Positions 35,399 to 43,172 are shown, counted from the stretch's first letter. The stretch is 52,096 nucleotides of DNA from an uncultured Parabacteroides sp. (GCA_910577325.1 CAJTMR010000017.1:1-52096); one strand, 5' to 3'. Made by a program: numbers and translations. The notes: generated by a model not told the origin, from the sequence alone.

Positions 35399-35716
35399 TT
35401 ATCCTTTTTTTTTATCATTCTCATTTGGTGGTTCGGATAATAAAGTAAGGCTTTTGAAATAAGCAATCTCCCATGCTGCAAACTCTTCTATTTTTTTCTC
35501 ATCTTCGGACAATAGATCAACGAATTTGTCAAATTCAATGTCAAAAACAGACTTGTTAAACGATACCAGTACGGCATAAAAAAAGATGATATGTTCAAGC
35601 GTTAGCATATTATCACCAAGGATCTTACCTGCCATTCTTTCGTATAATAAACGGGTATGCAAATTACATCCCAGTTTATAAACCTTTCCGTCTATTTTTA
35701 TTTCGTTGGTATTCAT
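35399..35716 (-). CDS. Tail assembly chaperone, G frame
   Basis: 105 aa. Small acidic helical protein (NEIKIDGKVYKLGCNLHTRL at the start, FAAWEIAYFKSLTLLSEPP near the end) encoded between the tail tube and tape measure genes. Its last codons are AAA AAA AAA GGA TAA. The nine-A run just before the stop is a classic -1 slippery stretch, so a minority product should extend into the 35082-35378 frame. Starts with an ATGA overlap with the tail tube stop codon. Confidence 0.8.
   Translation of the reverse strand: MNTNEIKIDGKVYKLGCNLHTRLLYERMAGKILGDNMLTLEHIIFFYAVLVSFNKSVFDIEFDKFVDLLSEDEKKIEEFAAWEIAYFKSLTLLSEPPNENDKKKG
35405..35413 (-). other. A9 slippery sequence for -1 ribosomal frameshifting
   Basis: On the minus strand nine A follow GAT, read as three Lys codons in the zero frame with a stop two codons later. 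Slipping back one base gives AGG ATA AGT GCT and stays open to 35082 (107 further residues). No stop lies between the slip site and the downstream frame. Location and logic match programmed frameshifts in tail chaperone genes of long-tailed phages. Confidence 0.7.
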
Positions 35717-36171
35717 TCCTTACTTCTGTCTTTAAGTGGTCCTTTTCCTTTAAAGGTAACATCGTATGTTGCTTTATCATTATGGGAGGCAGTAGCTGTA
35801 ATAGATGTGATCATGCTATCACCCTCCCAACCACCTTTTCCAATCTGCCAACCGCCTTCTGGAGCTTTGCCTGTATCTCCGGGATTTGACTTTTGAGCAA
35901 ACGCGATATGAAATACCTCTTTTGCCAGTTGGCTCCTTAGCAATTCGTCGTAATCCGACTCTACCATCATGGAGTTGCATTGTAAATCCCATTTGATTTG
36001 CCCAGCCTCACTATCTCCCCATTCACCGGTATCTTTGTTCGAAATATCCAATTCCTCCGTATTCACATTCAGCGTATGTGTAAGTGCTGCGCCAAACGCT
36101 TTCCATGTATATTCGGGAGCTGCTCCTGATGCTTTGAAAAGCATTAAATCTCTACCTTTTACTACACTCAT
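35713..36171 (-). CDS. Major tail (tube) protein, TP901-1-like
   Basis: 152 aa. The pattern GRDLMLFKASGAAPEYTWKA, ALTHTLNVNTEELDISNKDT and GEWGDSEAGQIKWDLQCNSM is typical of the TP901-1/Phage_tail_2 tube family, in which a conserved Asn/Asp-Lys-Asp segment is followed by GxW. The C-terminal TSITATASHNDKATYDVTFK matches the family end (T(S/A)xxxxxxN(D/G)xAxYxxxFxG). Subunits stack as hexamers into the non-contractile tube. Stop overlaps the start of the chaperone gene (ATGA). Confidence 0.85.
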   Translation of the reverse strand: MSVVKGRDLMLFKASGAAPEYTWKAFGAALTHTLNVNTEELDISNKDTGEWGDSEAGQIKWDLQCNSMMVESDYDELLRSQLAKEVFHIAFAQKSNPGDTGKAPEGGWQIGKGGWEGDSMITSITATASHNDKATYDVTFKGKGPLKDRSKE

Positions 36172-36188
36172 CTTTTTTCCTCCTTATA

Positions 36189-36698
36189 CTATTTACTTTT
36201 ATTAATTCTTTTCAGCGATCTTATTAATCTTTTTTCCATTTCATCAAACACTTTCTTACCTGAATACCTTTGTGCCTTCCGAAATAAATATAGAGCATCT
36301 ATTTTTCCCGTTTTTCGTCCTTTCCCTGCCCGTGTGATAAATTTACGCTTCCCTTTTCGATAACTACCGACGATTTTACGGCCTTTAGTTTTTCGTTCTT
36401 TTGTTCCAAGTTCAAACCACTTCATCATGTAATCTCCCATGATATGCACTTTAAATGCGCCGGGATTTTCTTTATCTTCTTTCATTACAGCTTCACCGGG
36501 CTTTTTAACACCAGAGACGCCATGCCTTCTTGTTGGTAGGCGCGTCCATGTTGCATAAGCCTTATTCGTTACGCGCCTCAAATAATTAGCACCTTGTCTT
36601 ACAGCAGCCTTTTTAGCAGCATCCATTTCCTTGCCTGTAAGCCTCGCTGTCAAATCAAGAAATTTATTGATATTGATATCTGTTCCTGCTCTCTCCAT
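36189..36698 (-). CDS. HK97 gp10-like head-tail/tail component
   Basis: 169 aa from ATG 36698 (GTG 36713 adds five residues). N-terminal helix with NKFLDLTARLTGKEMDAAKK, then AVRQGANYLRRVTNKAYATW. The middle contains FKVHIMGDYMMKWFELGTKE, the beta hairpin plus (F/W)xExGTxxR signature of the gp10 family. The basic C-terminal half (RKIVGSYRKGKRKFITRAGK) is longer than average. Probably a head-tail joining or tail-terminator-side protein. Confidence 0.78.
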   Translation of the reverse strand: MERAGTDININKFLDLTARLTGKEMDAAKKAAVRQGANYLRRVTNKAYATWTRLPTRRHGVSGVKKPGEAVMKEDKENPGAFKVHIMGDYMMKWFELGTKERKTKGRKIVGSYRKGKRKFITRAGKGRKTGKIDALYLFRKAQRYSGKKVFDEMEKRLIRSLKRINKSK

Positions 36699-36720
36699 GA
36701 TCAATAAAATCACTTATGTT

Positions 36721-37080
36721 TCACTCTACATTAATCTCAACTTCAAAATTTAATGTATGCCTGAAAGAACCGTCAAAAGACGAAGAACCACCTACCAATA
36801 AAAAATCCGATATTGTATGGCTTGTGTAACCTTCAAGTCCCTCAATAATCAAATCCTCAATGGTATCTGAAGTGTCAAACTTATCGGAATAGATATCAAT
36901 CGAATATTCCATCTTGAATCCTTCTATTCCATCCTTGCTTCGATCCGGAACAAGCGCATCGCAGTTATAAACAACAAAAGGATACTTCGCATCCTCACTG
37001 CCAAAAGCGGGGTAAATCCCGGTCTTGTTAGGCAGGATCGCTTCCAATACTTTATATATCTCCTTGTTTACTCGTTGCAT
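36721..37080 (-). CDS. Tail completion / terminator-like protein (DUF3168 type)
   Basis: 119 aa. YKVLEAILPNKTGIYPAFGS and EDAKYPFVVYNCDAL, then EYSIDIYSDKFDTSDTIEDL and the C-terminal GSFRHTLNFEVEINVE, follow the layout of tail-completion proteins (short N-terminal helix, YP(Y/F)hhh strand, dimer-like IxIYSxxxDxxxxI segment). Lies in the canonical position between head-closure and tail genes. Overlaps the head-closure gene by 13 nt. Confidence 0.72.
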   Translation of the reverse strand: MQRVNKEIYKVLEAILPNKTGIYPAFGSEDAKYPFVVYNCDALVPDRSKDGIEGFKMEYSIDIYSDKFDTSDTIEDLIIEGLEGYTSHTISDFLLVGGSSSFDGSFRHTLNFEVEINVE

Positions 37081-37406
37081 AAATCCTCACGTTTTAATTC
37101 GTACCTCGAAATCCCTCTCTCCTCGTTAAGTATCCGGCTGATAAAATACCGGTCACCGCCATATTCCGCCCGCCATTCTGTCGTAATCCCGTCCACCTTC
37201 CACGTTACGGCCGAATAGGTCTGCATTTCTGCATCCGCATCGCTAATCGTCTCTGCGTTTGCTACCCGGTCCTGCACCTCGCACAAGCGAGATGCCTGCT
37301 CGACAAACACCGTCTCGGCCGCTCCTGTCGCCGAAATCTTACGTTCAGGCCTCAGAAACACGACCTTTTCCGTAAAACTGCCTATGCTGTAGTTTCTTGC
37401 TGCCAT
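37068..37406 (-). CDS. Head closure / head-tail adaptor protein
   Basis: 112 aa. IGSFTEKVVFLRPERKISATG starts a beta-barrel typical of SPP1 gp16/phage head-tail joining proteins, with VWxR-like and ATVTWKVDGI-like strands (SAVTWKVDGITTEWRAEYGG) and RYFISRILNEERGISRYEL at the end. It stops DNA leakage after packaging. Overlaps both neighbours (13 nt and 25 nt), so the gene order connector, closure, completion is compact and ancestral. Confidence 0.75.
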   Translation of the reverse strand: MAARNYSIGSFTEKVVFLRPERKISATGAAETVFVEQASRLCEVQDRVANAETISDADAEMQTYSAVTWKVDGITTEWRAEYGGDRYFISRILNEERGISRYELKREDLCNE

Positions 37407-37690
37407 TTTCTCGGATTTGCCAACCGTTGCGAAGCGGTTGTTCGTTCATCTAATGGGTCGGTAGGATTTTCAAACAGGTGAGCGGCCTTAAGAAGAATGG
37501 CCGCTTTCAGTTCGTTCGGGAATCCACCGCAAAATGTCGAAAAATCCCTGCCGCAAAAACCCTGTATATACTCGGCCGCAGCAAGCAGGTTCGTTTCCAA
37601 CACGCCGTCCAACGAATCATCGATAGGCCTTCTGAGTTGCTCTTTCAGGTCCTCGATAGTAACCGGGCATTCTTCTAAAGTCATAATCAC
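37382..37690 (-). CDS. Head-tail connector (gp6-like, Phage_connect_1)
   Basis: 102 aa. Helical. The TIEDLKEQLRRPIDDSLDGV stretch plus LETNLLAAAEYIQGFCGRDF matches the gp6 connector signature (K..L.....D....I......A...(I/V)........), followed by ELKAAILLKAAHLFENPTDP, the family's final helix that normally reads AxLLxxxxxYxxR. Forms the ring beneath the portal. Overlaps its neighbours by 4 nt and 25 nt. Confidence 0.82.
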   Translation of the reverse strand: MIMTLEECPVTIEDLKEQLRRPIDDSLDGVLETNLLAAAEYIQGFCGRDFSTFCGGFPNELKAAILLKAAHLFENPTDPLDERTTASQRLANPRKWQQETTA

Positions 37691-37980
37691 TCCTCCGTTA
37701 ATTGTTTGATAATCTGCGAAGCAGTAATACTCCCTATGCCGGGGACATCCGTAAGGACATGCCTTGCGTCCAGAACTTGACTTTTTGTAACCAGCCCTCC
37801 CTTTATCAGCGATGCCCTGCCTGGAAGATCGACCGGCAAATCACTCTCTACCTGATCCGCTTCTGCCGCCGCGACATAACCGTCCTCCATCAATCCTTTT
37901 GCCAATTCTTCCGGCATATCCACCTTATCGCCCTTGAAATATGCAAGGCCCGATTTTGCTTTTTTAAATACTACCCACAT
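37687..37980 (-). CDS. Small head-region protein with HhH-like end
   Basis: 97 aa. N-terminal beta segment (SGLAYFKGDKVDMPEELAKG, resembling head-fibre/decoration N-termini seen after capsid genes), an acidic linker (EADQVESDLP), then LTDVPGIGSITASQIIKQL, which looks like a helix-hairpin-helix. It lies 4 nt downstream of the capsid gene. Function unknown; a capsid-associated role is inferred from position. Confidence 0.6.
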   Translation of the reverse strand: MWVVFKKAKSGLAYFKGDKVDMPEELAKGLMEDGYVAAAEADQVESDLPVDLPGRASLIKGGLVTKSQVLDARHVLTDVPGIGSITASQIIKQLTEE

Positions 37981-37984
37981 GGCT

Positions 37985-39256
37985 CTATGCGATTGTTATG
38001 TCCTTGATTGCCGCGAAAGCTTCTTTCCGCTTGACGAAGATGTTATGGTAGGCGTTCAGCGTGACTTCATACGCGCCGAACTTTTTCAGCGTGTAAGGAT
38101 CTACGATCAAGTCAAGGCCTCCCCAACCCATGATCCATAAGTTTGACCAATCGCCGAAAATCAACGCTGAACATTTGCCTTCCGCCGTTCCCTTCGTCAG
38201 GTCGGAAGGAACAAGGTTGGATGCCAATGCCCGATATCCGTTCATCTCGCCGCCTTCCCAGATATAGCCGGCTACATTGGCGGATTTCAACGTTGTTTTG
38301 GCTTCGCCTCTCACTTTCGCGTTAGTAACGTATGCCATCGACGATACATCCGCATTCTTAAGGGCAATCGCAGTTTCCAGGTCGACAATCTTTTTAAAGG
38401 TGATAGGACCGCCATTATCGCCGATCGCAACCGAACCGATCCCATCCGTGTTAAGGATTCCAAGCGGCTGTTTCGTTCCGGACCCGTTAAGCGCGGCCGT
38501 TTCGATCAGTTCTTCGTGTGCGCCTATGATATCATTGATGATCCCTTGGTCTATATCAAGATTGGACTGTATCGTAAGTTGTTTAGAGACGGGGACATTA
38601 ACAAAACAACGCATGGGGCTAACCGAAACTTTGCTAAACTGTTTCTTCTTGTCTCCACCTTCTTCGTTCTCCTCGAGCCATCCCATACTGATAGCATCTC
38701 CTTGGATCAGATCGATATTGTTTACCAGCCCGCCCATATACGTTGCACCGGCCTGCGTAAGGATCAACTGCTTACGTAGTGCCTCCTGATACATCATCTG
38801 AGAGGTGACGGTATATCCGCCGTCGGCGGGCGTTGTTACATTCTGCCCGTCAAAAGCACGGCTCTCAACGTGCATACGGCTGTTCAACAGCGCATACGGA
38901 ATACCGACTCCTGTCAATTTGTAACCGCATCTTTTTGCTTCTTTCTCAGCTTCCTGAGCCATTTCGGCCTCGACGCCTGTCAGTTGCGAACCGTTCTCGC
39001 CCGACGCTTCGCGAATGAATTTTGCAAAGCTGAAATTTTTAGCCACATCACGGATGTTTTGCTGTTCATTCTGAGCCTCAGCCGACGCCCGTTCGGCAGC
39101 CTCATTCAAATTGATAGCATTTAACTCTTCTATCAATTCGGATACCTTGTCAGCCGATGCCCGAAATTCTTCTCTTTTGTCCTTGTCTGACAAAAGATCG
39201 TTCATCTTCTTTTTTTCCTGTTCAAGTTCCCTTGTTACTTCATGTTTTTTTCTCAT
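37985..39256 (-). CDS. Major capsid protein, HK97 family
   Basis: 423 aa. The N-terminal about 120 residues are the charged coiled-coil delta (scaffold) domain (HEVTRELEQEKKKMNDLLSD, KVSELIEELNAINLNEAAER). The protease removes it during maturation. The HK97 core follows: ALRKQLILTQAGATYMGGLV, VNVPVSKQLTIQSNLDIDQG (E-loop and spine helix region), ETAALNGSGTKQPLGILNTD and the C-terminal FGDWSNLWIMGWGGLDLIVD with VTLNAYHNIFVKRKEAFAAI. These are diagnostic of Phage_capsid (HK97). Downstream of protease and portal as expected. Confidence 0.93.
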   Translation of the reverse strand: MRKKHEVTRELEQEKKKMNDLLSDKDKREEFRASADKVSELIEELNAINLNEAAERASAEAQNEQQNIRDVAKNFSFAKFIREASGENGSQLTGVEAEMAQEAEKEAKRCGYKLTGVGIPYALLNSRMHVESRAFDGQNVTTPADGGYTVTSQMMYQEALRKQLILTQAGATYMGGLVNNIDLIQGDAISMGWLEENEEGGDKKKQFSKVSVSPMRCFVNVPVSKQLTIQSNLDIDQGIINDIIGAHEELIETAALNGSGTKQPLGILNTDGIGSVAIGDNGGPITFKKIVDLETAIALKNADVSSMAYVTNAKVRGEAKTTLKSANVAGYIWEGGEMNGYRALASNLVPSDLTKGTAEGKCSALIFGDWSNLWIMGWGGLDLIVDPYTLKKFGAYEVTLNAYHNIFVKRKEAFAAIKDITIA

Positions 39257-39285
39257 ATCACCTTAATATATTGATGTTTAAAAAT

Positions 39286-39924
39286 TTACATAACTACTGC
39301 CGCACGGCACATAAGATCCAGTGCCAACGCATAATCTTCGTCTGCCTGACGTTCAGAGCGTTCCTTATCTTTCGGTTCGGTATCTGGTTCAGGCTCTTCT
39401 TCAAACGACCGGATTTCCGCATCTACGTACATCCGTTCCATCGTTTCGCCGATCGGATCTTCCCCGATAGACCGGACCGTAGCGTTCTTGTTGGCGGGCA
39501 ACGGCGTTATGGATATTTCCAGCAGTTCGCGTTTGCCATAGTAGTAAGTCTCCCTCTTACCGCCTGCCGCTTCTTCGCCCTCGCCGAACTTGCCACGCTC
39601 CAACGGCATAAACCCGACCGACACAGCCCGAAGCGTGCCGGATAAAACCTTCCTAAATACCTTTTCAGCGATCGGGTTTAGCTCAGCATCTTCAAATCGG
39701 ATTTCTCCGACCAGTTTTTTGTTTTCAACCCACGCGCGAGCCGTGCCGATGGTCATATCCGGATCATTGCTCCTGCTATTATGGTTGTAAAAGGCAACCC
39801 CAAGTTTGTTAAACCGCGACAAATCCCACTTGTCTGCCGACAGGACGGTATTATACGTATCTCTCGTTTCGTCCGAAAAGACAAACGGGATGGTTCTTGT
39901 TTTTTCTGCCTCTTTCCGATTCAT
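39286..39924 (-). CDS. HK97-type prohead protease
   Basis: 212 aa, family U35. His 48 in GVAFYNHNSRSNDPDMTIG and Ser about 102 in SGTLRAVSVGFMPLERGKF are the catalytic residues by family pattern. Upstream phrases VENKKLVGEIRFEDAELN and IAEKVFRKVLSG are typical. It cleaves scaffold (delta) domains from the capsid protein and then itself. The C-terminal acidic, disordered tail (EEEPEPDTEPKDKERSERQA) is probably removed on maturation. Overlaps the portal gene by 4 nt. Confidence 0.9.
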   Translation of the reverse strand: MNRKEAEKTRTIPFVFSDETRDTYNTVLSADKWDLSRFNKLGVAFYNHNSRSNDPDMTIGTARAWVENKKLVGEIRFEDAELNPIAEKVFRKVLSGTLRAVSVGFMPLERGKFGEGEEAAGGKRETYYYGKRELLEISITPLPANKNATVRSIGEDPIGETMERMYVDAEIRSFEEEPEPDTEPKDKERSERQADEDYALALDLMCRAAVVM

Positions 39925-41144
39925 TTGCTCATTTTTTCTTTTTGTAAAACTTCTTTCCCTACGATATTTTCGTTGGCCGGATACAACATGTCGTCCAAAC
40001 CGTCCATCCGGTTCATGTTTTCCATTTCCCGCACCTCGTTACGCGACATCCACCCATCCATCACCGCATTATGGTAAAAGTTAGACCGGCTGTTCATATC
40101 ACCTCTCATCAACCCGTTTAGATTAAACTTGGTCTCAAACCGTCCTATTTCATCCTCAAAAAATAGTTTTCGGTCTATTTCTTGTTCGTACCGCTTGACG
40201 GACGGACGGATAGAATACTTGGCATACTGGATATCTTGGTGCTCGATATTGGAAAACGTTGCCCTCGAAAGGTCTGCCAGCATGTGCGGCGGAAGATTGA
40301 ATATACGGGCGATATCCTGCAATGCGAACGTCCGGGTCTGCAACATCTGTGCCGCCTCCGGTGCAATGCCTACCTGCTTTAACTTGACACCTTGGTCAAG
40401 GATGGGCGTTCCGAAATTTTTTGTCTGATTAAACTTTTTAGCAAAATCGGCAGCAACGTCAGCCCCCATCAACTTGTCTGTCTCGAGTACTGATTTGACG
40501 TTTCCGCCTTGTTCGAAAAACTCATTGCCGAAATCCTGAGCCGATATACCGCAACTGATCGCAGCGGCGTTATACACGATCGGGTTAACACCTTTGATGC
40601 CGTCTTCAGACATGCCGAAAAAATGTAACATATCTTCGTCCGGATAAGTACCGTCGAAATAGCGGCTCCCGGCGACGATATACCACTTCCTGATGTTAGA
40701 AAATACCACGTTGACCAATCGGGGATGGATGGGGACCAGTTCCCCCGGTTCCCCATTCCTTCCCCTTTTGATCAGAACGAAAGCATTTCCCCAACCTTCC
40801 ATGCATGCGTTTACGTACTCCCAAAACGAAAACACATTCATCCAGCCGTTAGGCCTGTATTTTATAAGCTTGTAAATATTGTGTTTTCGGGCATCGTGCC
40901 GCCCTTTTTCGTTTATCTCGAAGACGGTTTTGGGCAACGATGCGACCGTTTCACTTCGCAAGCGGATAGCCGCATATACGGCGGTGAAACGCATTGCTTG
41001 TTCTGTATTGACGGAAAGAGCACCGGAACGGAAAGCCGGGATGGGGGGCAATCCTCCACCCATGCTGTCAAAAGCACCTCTCACGATATATTCGCAAGTT
41101 TTACGCTTAAGCGACTGAAACGATCTGCTAAATAAACTACTCAT
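39921..41144 (-). CDS. Portal protein, HK97 family
   Basis: 407 aa. Landmarks: AMRFTAVYAAIRLRSETVAS near the N-terminus, YKLIKYRPNGWMNVFSFWEY, GWGNAFVLIKRGRNGEPGEL, ISCGISAQDFGNEFFEQGGN (wing), ALQDIARIFNLPPHMLADL (crown/clip region) and the final LNGLMRGDMNSRSNFYHNAV. Forms the dodecameric DNA gate on which terminase docks. In most HK97-like phages it follows large terminase directly; here 7.1 kb of accessory genes lie between (48,283 to 41,144). Confidence 0.92.
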   Translation of the reverse strand: MSSLFSRSFQSLKRKTCEYIVRGAFDSMGGGLPPIPAFRSGALSVNTEQAMRFTAVYAAIRLRSETVASLPKTVFEINEKGRHDARKHNIYKLIKYRPNGWMNVFSFWEYVNACMEGWGNAFVLIKRGRNGEPGELVPIHPRLVNVVFSNIRKWYIVAGSRYFDGTYPDEDMLHFFGMSEDGIKGVNPIVYNAAAISCGISAQDFGNEFFEQGGNVKSVLETDKLMGADVAADFAKKFNQTKNFGTPILDQGVKLKQVGIAPEAAQMLQTRTFALQDIARIFNLPPHMLADLSRATFSNIEHQDIQYAKYSIRPSVKRYEQEIDRKLFFEDEIGRFETKFNLNGLMRGDMNSRSNFYHNAVMDGWMSRNEVREMENMNRMDGLDDMLYPANENIVGKEVLQKEKMSK

Positions 41145-41404
41145 TGCCGTTATTTTTTACAAAATACGGCAATATTATTTGATATATGCAACACGCTGCA
41201 CAAAGATTAACAAACTGAAAACAAGCAAATTAAATCTTCATTTGTAGGCTTGATTTGTAGGCTGCAAATGAAGACTTAAAATAAAATATTGTCTTGACAA
41301 AACACCTGAAAATCATCATCTATATAAAAAAATAGCCTCTTACGAAAAGAGGCTATAAAATAAGTTAAATTGCAAGCATTTCAGACAATGCTTATTAACT
41401 TTTT
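41145..41404. other. Regulatory region upstream of portal
   Basis: 260 nt without a gene. It contains a 10-bp inverted repeat (TCTTCATTTG 41235-41244 / CAAATGAAGA 41264-41273), between whose arms ATTTGTAGGCT is present as two direct copies, and the strong minus-strand terminator at 41325-41356. A weak minus-strand -7 (AATCTTTG, about 41203-41210) could start the structural operon. The repeats may bind a late-gene activator (inference). Confidence 0.5.
41325..41356 (-). terminator. Rho-independent terminator separating accessory block from structural operon
   Basis: On the minus strand ATAGCCTCTT pairs perfectly with AAGAGGCTAT (10 bp, 5-nt loop) and is followed by TTTTTTTATA. It ends the antirepressor operon (42666 to 41405) and implies the portal operon has its own promoter. 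Confidence 0.85.
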
Positions 41405-41620
41405 TTATTGGTTGTTTTTGTCTTTCTGCTTCTTTAGGATCTTAAACGCTTTCAATAAAAACTCAATAAACGCTATATCTTCTTTAAATTGATCTGCATA
41501 AGCCACATCTAAGGATCGAGTATAGTTGTATGTCAACTCTTCAAGCGCATCACATATATCATCAACTTTACACCATGTATTTATCATATTGTCAAACTCT
41601 TTATAATCATATCCTACCAT
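41405..41620 (-). CDS. Small acidic protein of unknown function
   Basis: 71 aa, all-helical and acidic (YDYKEFDNMINTWCKVDDIC, DALEELTYNYTRSLDVAYAD) with a basic tail (KILKKQKDKNNQ). It follows the antirepressor-like gene by 15 nt and precedes the terminator, so it is the last gene of that operon. A partner protein for the antirepressor is possible; no family recognised. Confidence 0.6.
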   Translation of the reverse strand: MVGYDYKEFDNMINTWCKVDDICDALEELTYNYTRSLDVAYADQFKEDIAFIEFLLKAFKILKKQKDKNNQ

Positions 41621-41635
41621 AACATTTCCTCCTGT

Positions 41636-42415
41636 TTATTCAAAATCAATGCAATTAAAAACTATCTTAAGCAACTCTCCAAAAGTATCTTCACTGTACA
41701 CCGGTATCGTCCGGCCGCGATAGTATGGATTGGGCTTGTTCCGGCCATACTTAAGACCCTCGTCGATCAACACGCAATAGCTTCGCCACCCGGCACTGAC
41801 CCTCTCCATATAGCCGATACTGCAAAGCACATCGTTAAAATACTCGACGCTTATGGTAACACCGTGCTTGCGAAACAACTTGGTAGCACTTACCATCCCA
41901 TCACCAGCGACCGGAGGAAGCGCCAAGCCCTTACCTTCCGGCAAAGCACGCCTCCCGTCGTTATTGACCCGCTGGATTAGCTCCGTCTTAACTTCGTTGT
42001 CCAACGGGAGCGACATGATGTGCTGGACCGTATCAATGATTGCATCTGCCTTAGACATAGATTGTGTGGTCATGGCGCGGTGGAAGACTTGACGGTACAC
42101 TTCAAAGATTTCACGTTTCTTCCGGGCGATGAAGTATTCGAGGCAGGGAATGGATAGGCAGTATTTTTCTTTTATTGACGAACCCACCCCATTTTGGCAC
42201 TCCACCTTTTGGGGGAATGCCTTAAAATCAATATCTTGAACAAATAAATCACTACTTTTCAGTGTTTGAACGGCCTTATCTCTCCTGCTATACACAAGCG
42301 GCCAAACATCGTCTAAATTTACCGGAAACTCATTTCCTGAAGCCTGTAAGTTCACAATTTCTTCAAAGTATAACTTTACATCCGAAGATATACTGTTTTT
42401 CAACAACTTACTCAT
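41636..42415 (-). CDS. AntA/KilAC-like phage antirepressor (first of two)
   Basis: 259 aa. The N-terminal half (FPVNLDDVWPLVYSRRDKAV, LFVQDIDFKAFPQKVECQNG, KYCLSIPCLEYFIARKKREI, FEVYRQVFHRAM) follows the AntA/Rha-type pattern in which a protein is recognised by a short helix, a DY-like strand and a charged final helix. The C-terminal part (MVSATKLFRKHGVTISVEYF, LCSIGYMERVSAGWRSYCVL) resembles the KilAC winged-helix DNA-binding domain. Antirepressors free prophages from repression. It is translated with a 4-nt overlap from the small membrane protein gene and is under the leader RNA at 42664-42868. Confidence 0.72.
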   Translation of the reverse strand: MSKLLKNSISSDVKLYFEEIVNLQASGNEFPVNLDDVWPLVYSRRDKAVQTLKSSDLFVQDIDFKAFPQKVECQNGVGSSIKEKYCLSIPCLEYFIARKKREIFEVYRQVFHRAMTTQSMSKADAIIDTVQHIMSLPLDNEVKTELIQRVNNDGRRALPEGKGLALPPVAGDGMVSATKLFRKHGVTISVEYFNDVLCSIGYMERVSAGWRSYCVLIDEGLKYGRNKPNPYYRGRTIPVYSEDTFGELLKIVFNCIDFE

Positions 42416-42666
42416 AGCGTTTCCCCTCCATTCGTAATATCACATATACCAGCAAGCGCAAAGACAAAGAATAAACATAAGATTAGTTGAGCGCAAATTT
42501 TTACATCTTCTACTTTTTCGACAGGGATCACATCCCGCCAAGGTTCAGGCAGGTGATTCTTTAGGTTAATTACTAAGGCAAAGAGTGTTGCCCATGAAAA
42601 GATCGTTCCGACTTTTACGGATGCGGGAACAGTAGTTGTTCCGGCTACTGAAATTGTTTGTTTCAT
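42412..42666 (-). CDS. Small two-span membrane protein
   Basis: 84 aa with two hydrophobic segments (TIFSWATLFALVINL and AQLILCLFFVFALAGIC) and a short loop (NHLPEPWRDVIPVEKVEDVK). Start ATG 42666 lies inside a small hairpin of the leader (see promoter/leader feature). Overlaps the antirepressor start (ATGA). No family recognised. Pairing of a small membrane protein with an antirepressor under a structured leader is unusual and suggests coordinated control. Confidence 0.6.
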   Translation of the reverse strand: MKQTISVAGTTTVPASVKVGTIFSWATLFALVINLKNHLPEPWRDVIPVEKVEDVKICAQLILCLFFVFALAGICDITNGGETL

Positions 42667-42836
42667 CTGACTCTGACTTTAGATGAATTAAATAAAAAAA
42701 GCAGCTCTATATAATCCAAAACTTGTCAGAGTCACATATATCATAGATATATGAACGGATTATGATAGAACTGCCAATGCCTTCTATTTTCTATTAGCCT
42801 GCTCGCTTGCAGTACCTATATGTAACTCTGACACTG
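42667..42836 (-). ncRNA. Structured leader RNA or small RNA with interleaved stems (attenuator-like)
   Basis: Minus-strand RNA contains, in order, arm A (42833-42818, TGTCAGAGTTACATAT), arm B (42774-42757, GCAGTTCTATCATAATCC), A' (42739-42724) and B' (42717-42701), then seven U. A pairs with A' over 16 positions and B with B' over 17, each with one G-U that would be an A-C mismatch on the plus strand. B-B' plus the U-run makes an intrinsic terminator. A-A' straddles it, with only 6 nt between A' and B', so both stems cannot coexist easily. This is the logic of an attenuator or a terminated small RNA. Confidence 0.5.
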
Positions 42837-42868
42837 CAAAGATGTGACAAAGATTTTAGAAAAACAAA
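42837..42868 (-). promoter_or_regulatory. Promoter for the leader RNA / antirepressor operon
   Basis: Minus strand: TTTG (42868-42865), 20-nt spacer, CATCTTTG (42844-42837), one mismatch from TAnnTTTG, followed by CAGTGTCAGAG. It overlaps the 3' end of the 71-aa gene. Transcription would start close to arm A of the leader. Confidence 0.6.
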
Positions 42869-43084
42869 TTATTGCTCTTTTTCTTTCTCTATTTGTATCA
42901 ACCTTTCTTCTAATTCAATGATTTTTCGAAGATAACCGTTTGTTTCATTTTGATTGTTGATTATTTTGTCTTGGTTTTTAACCATTGTGTTAATCTTACA
43001 ATACCAACAAAATAAATCTCTTCCTAAAATAAAAAGACCAATTGCTATAAATAAAAGGAGCCAAATAATACTAACATTTTCCAT
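42869..43084 (-). CDS. Small membrane-anchored coiled-coil protein
   Basis: 71 aa. Hydrophobic N-terminus (IIWLLLFIAIGLFILG), then a Cys-containing linker (RDLFCWYCKI) and a coiled-coil tail (YLRKIIELEERLIQIEKEKE). Topology as in short phage membrane proteins (for example Rz-like or superinfection-exclusion proteins), but no family is recognised. AT-rich like the following genes. Confidence 0.55.
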   Translation of the reverse strand: MENVSIIWLLLFIAIGLFILGRDLFCWYCKINTMVKNQDKIINNQNETNGYLRKIIELEERLIQIEKEKEQ

Positions 43085-43172
43085 AATATCATCATTTTTA
43101 ATTATATATTTGTTTTTATTAATATAATAATTTCAAGTCATATAAGAAAAGCAAATTATCAGGAATAAAAAA

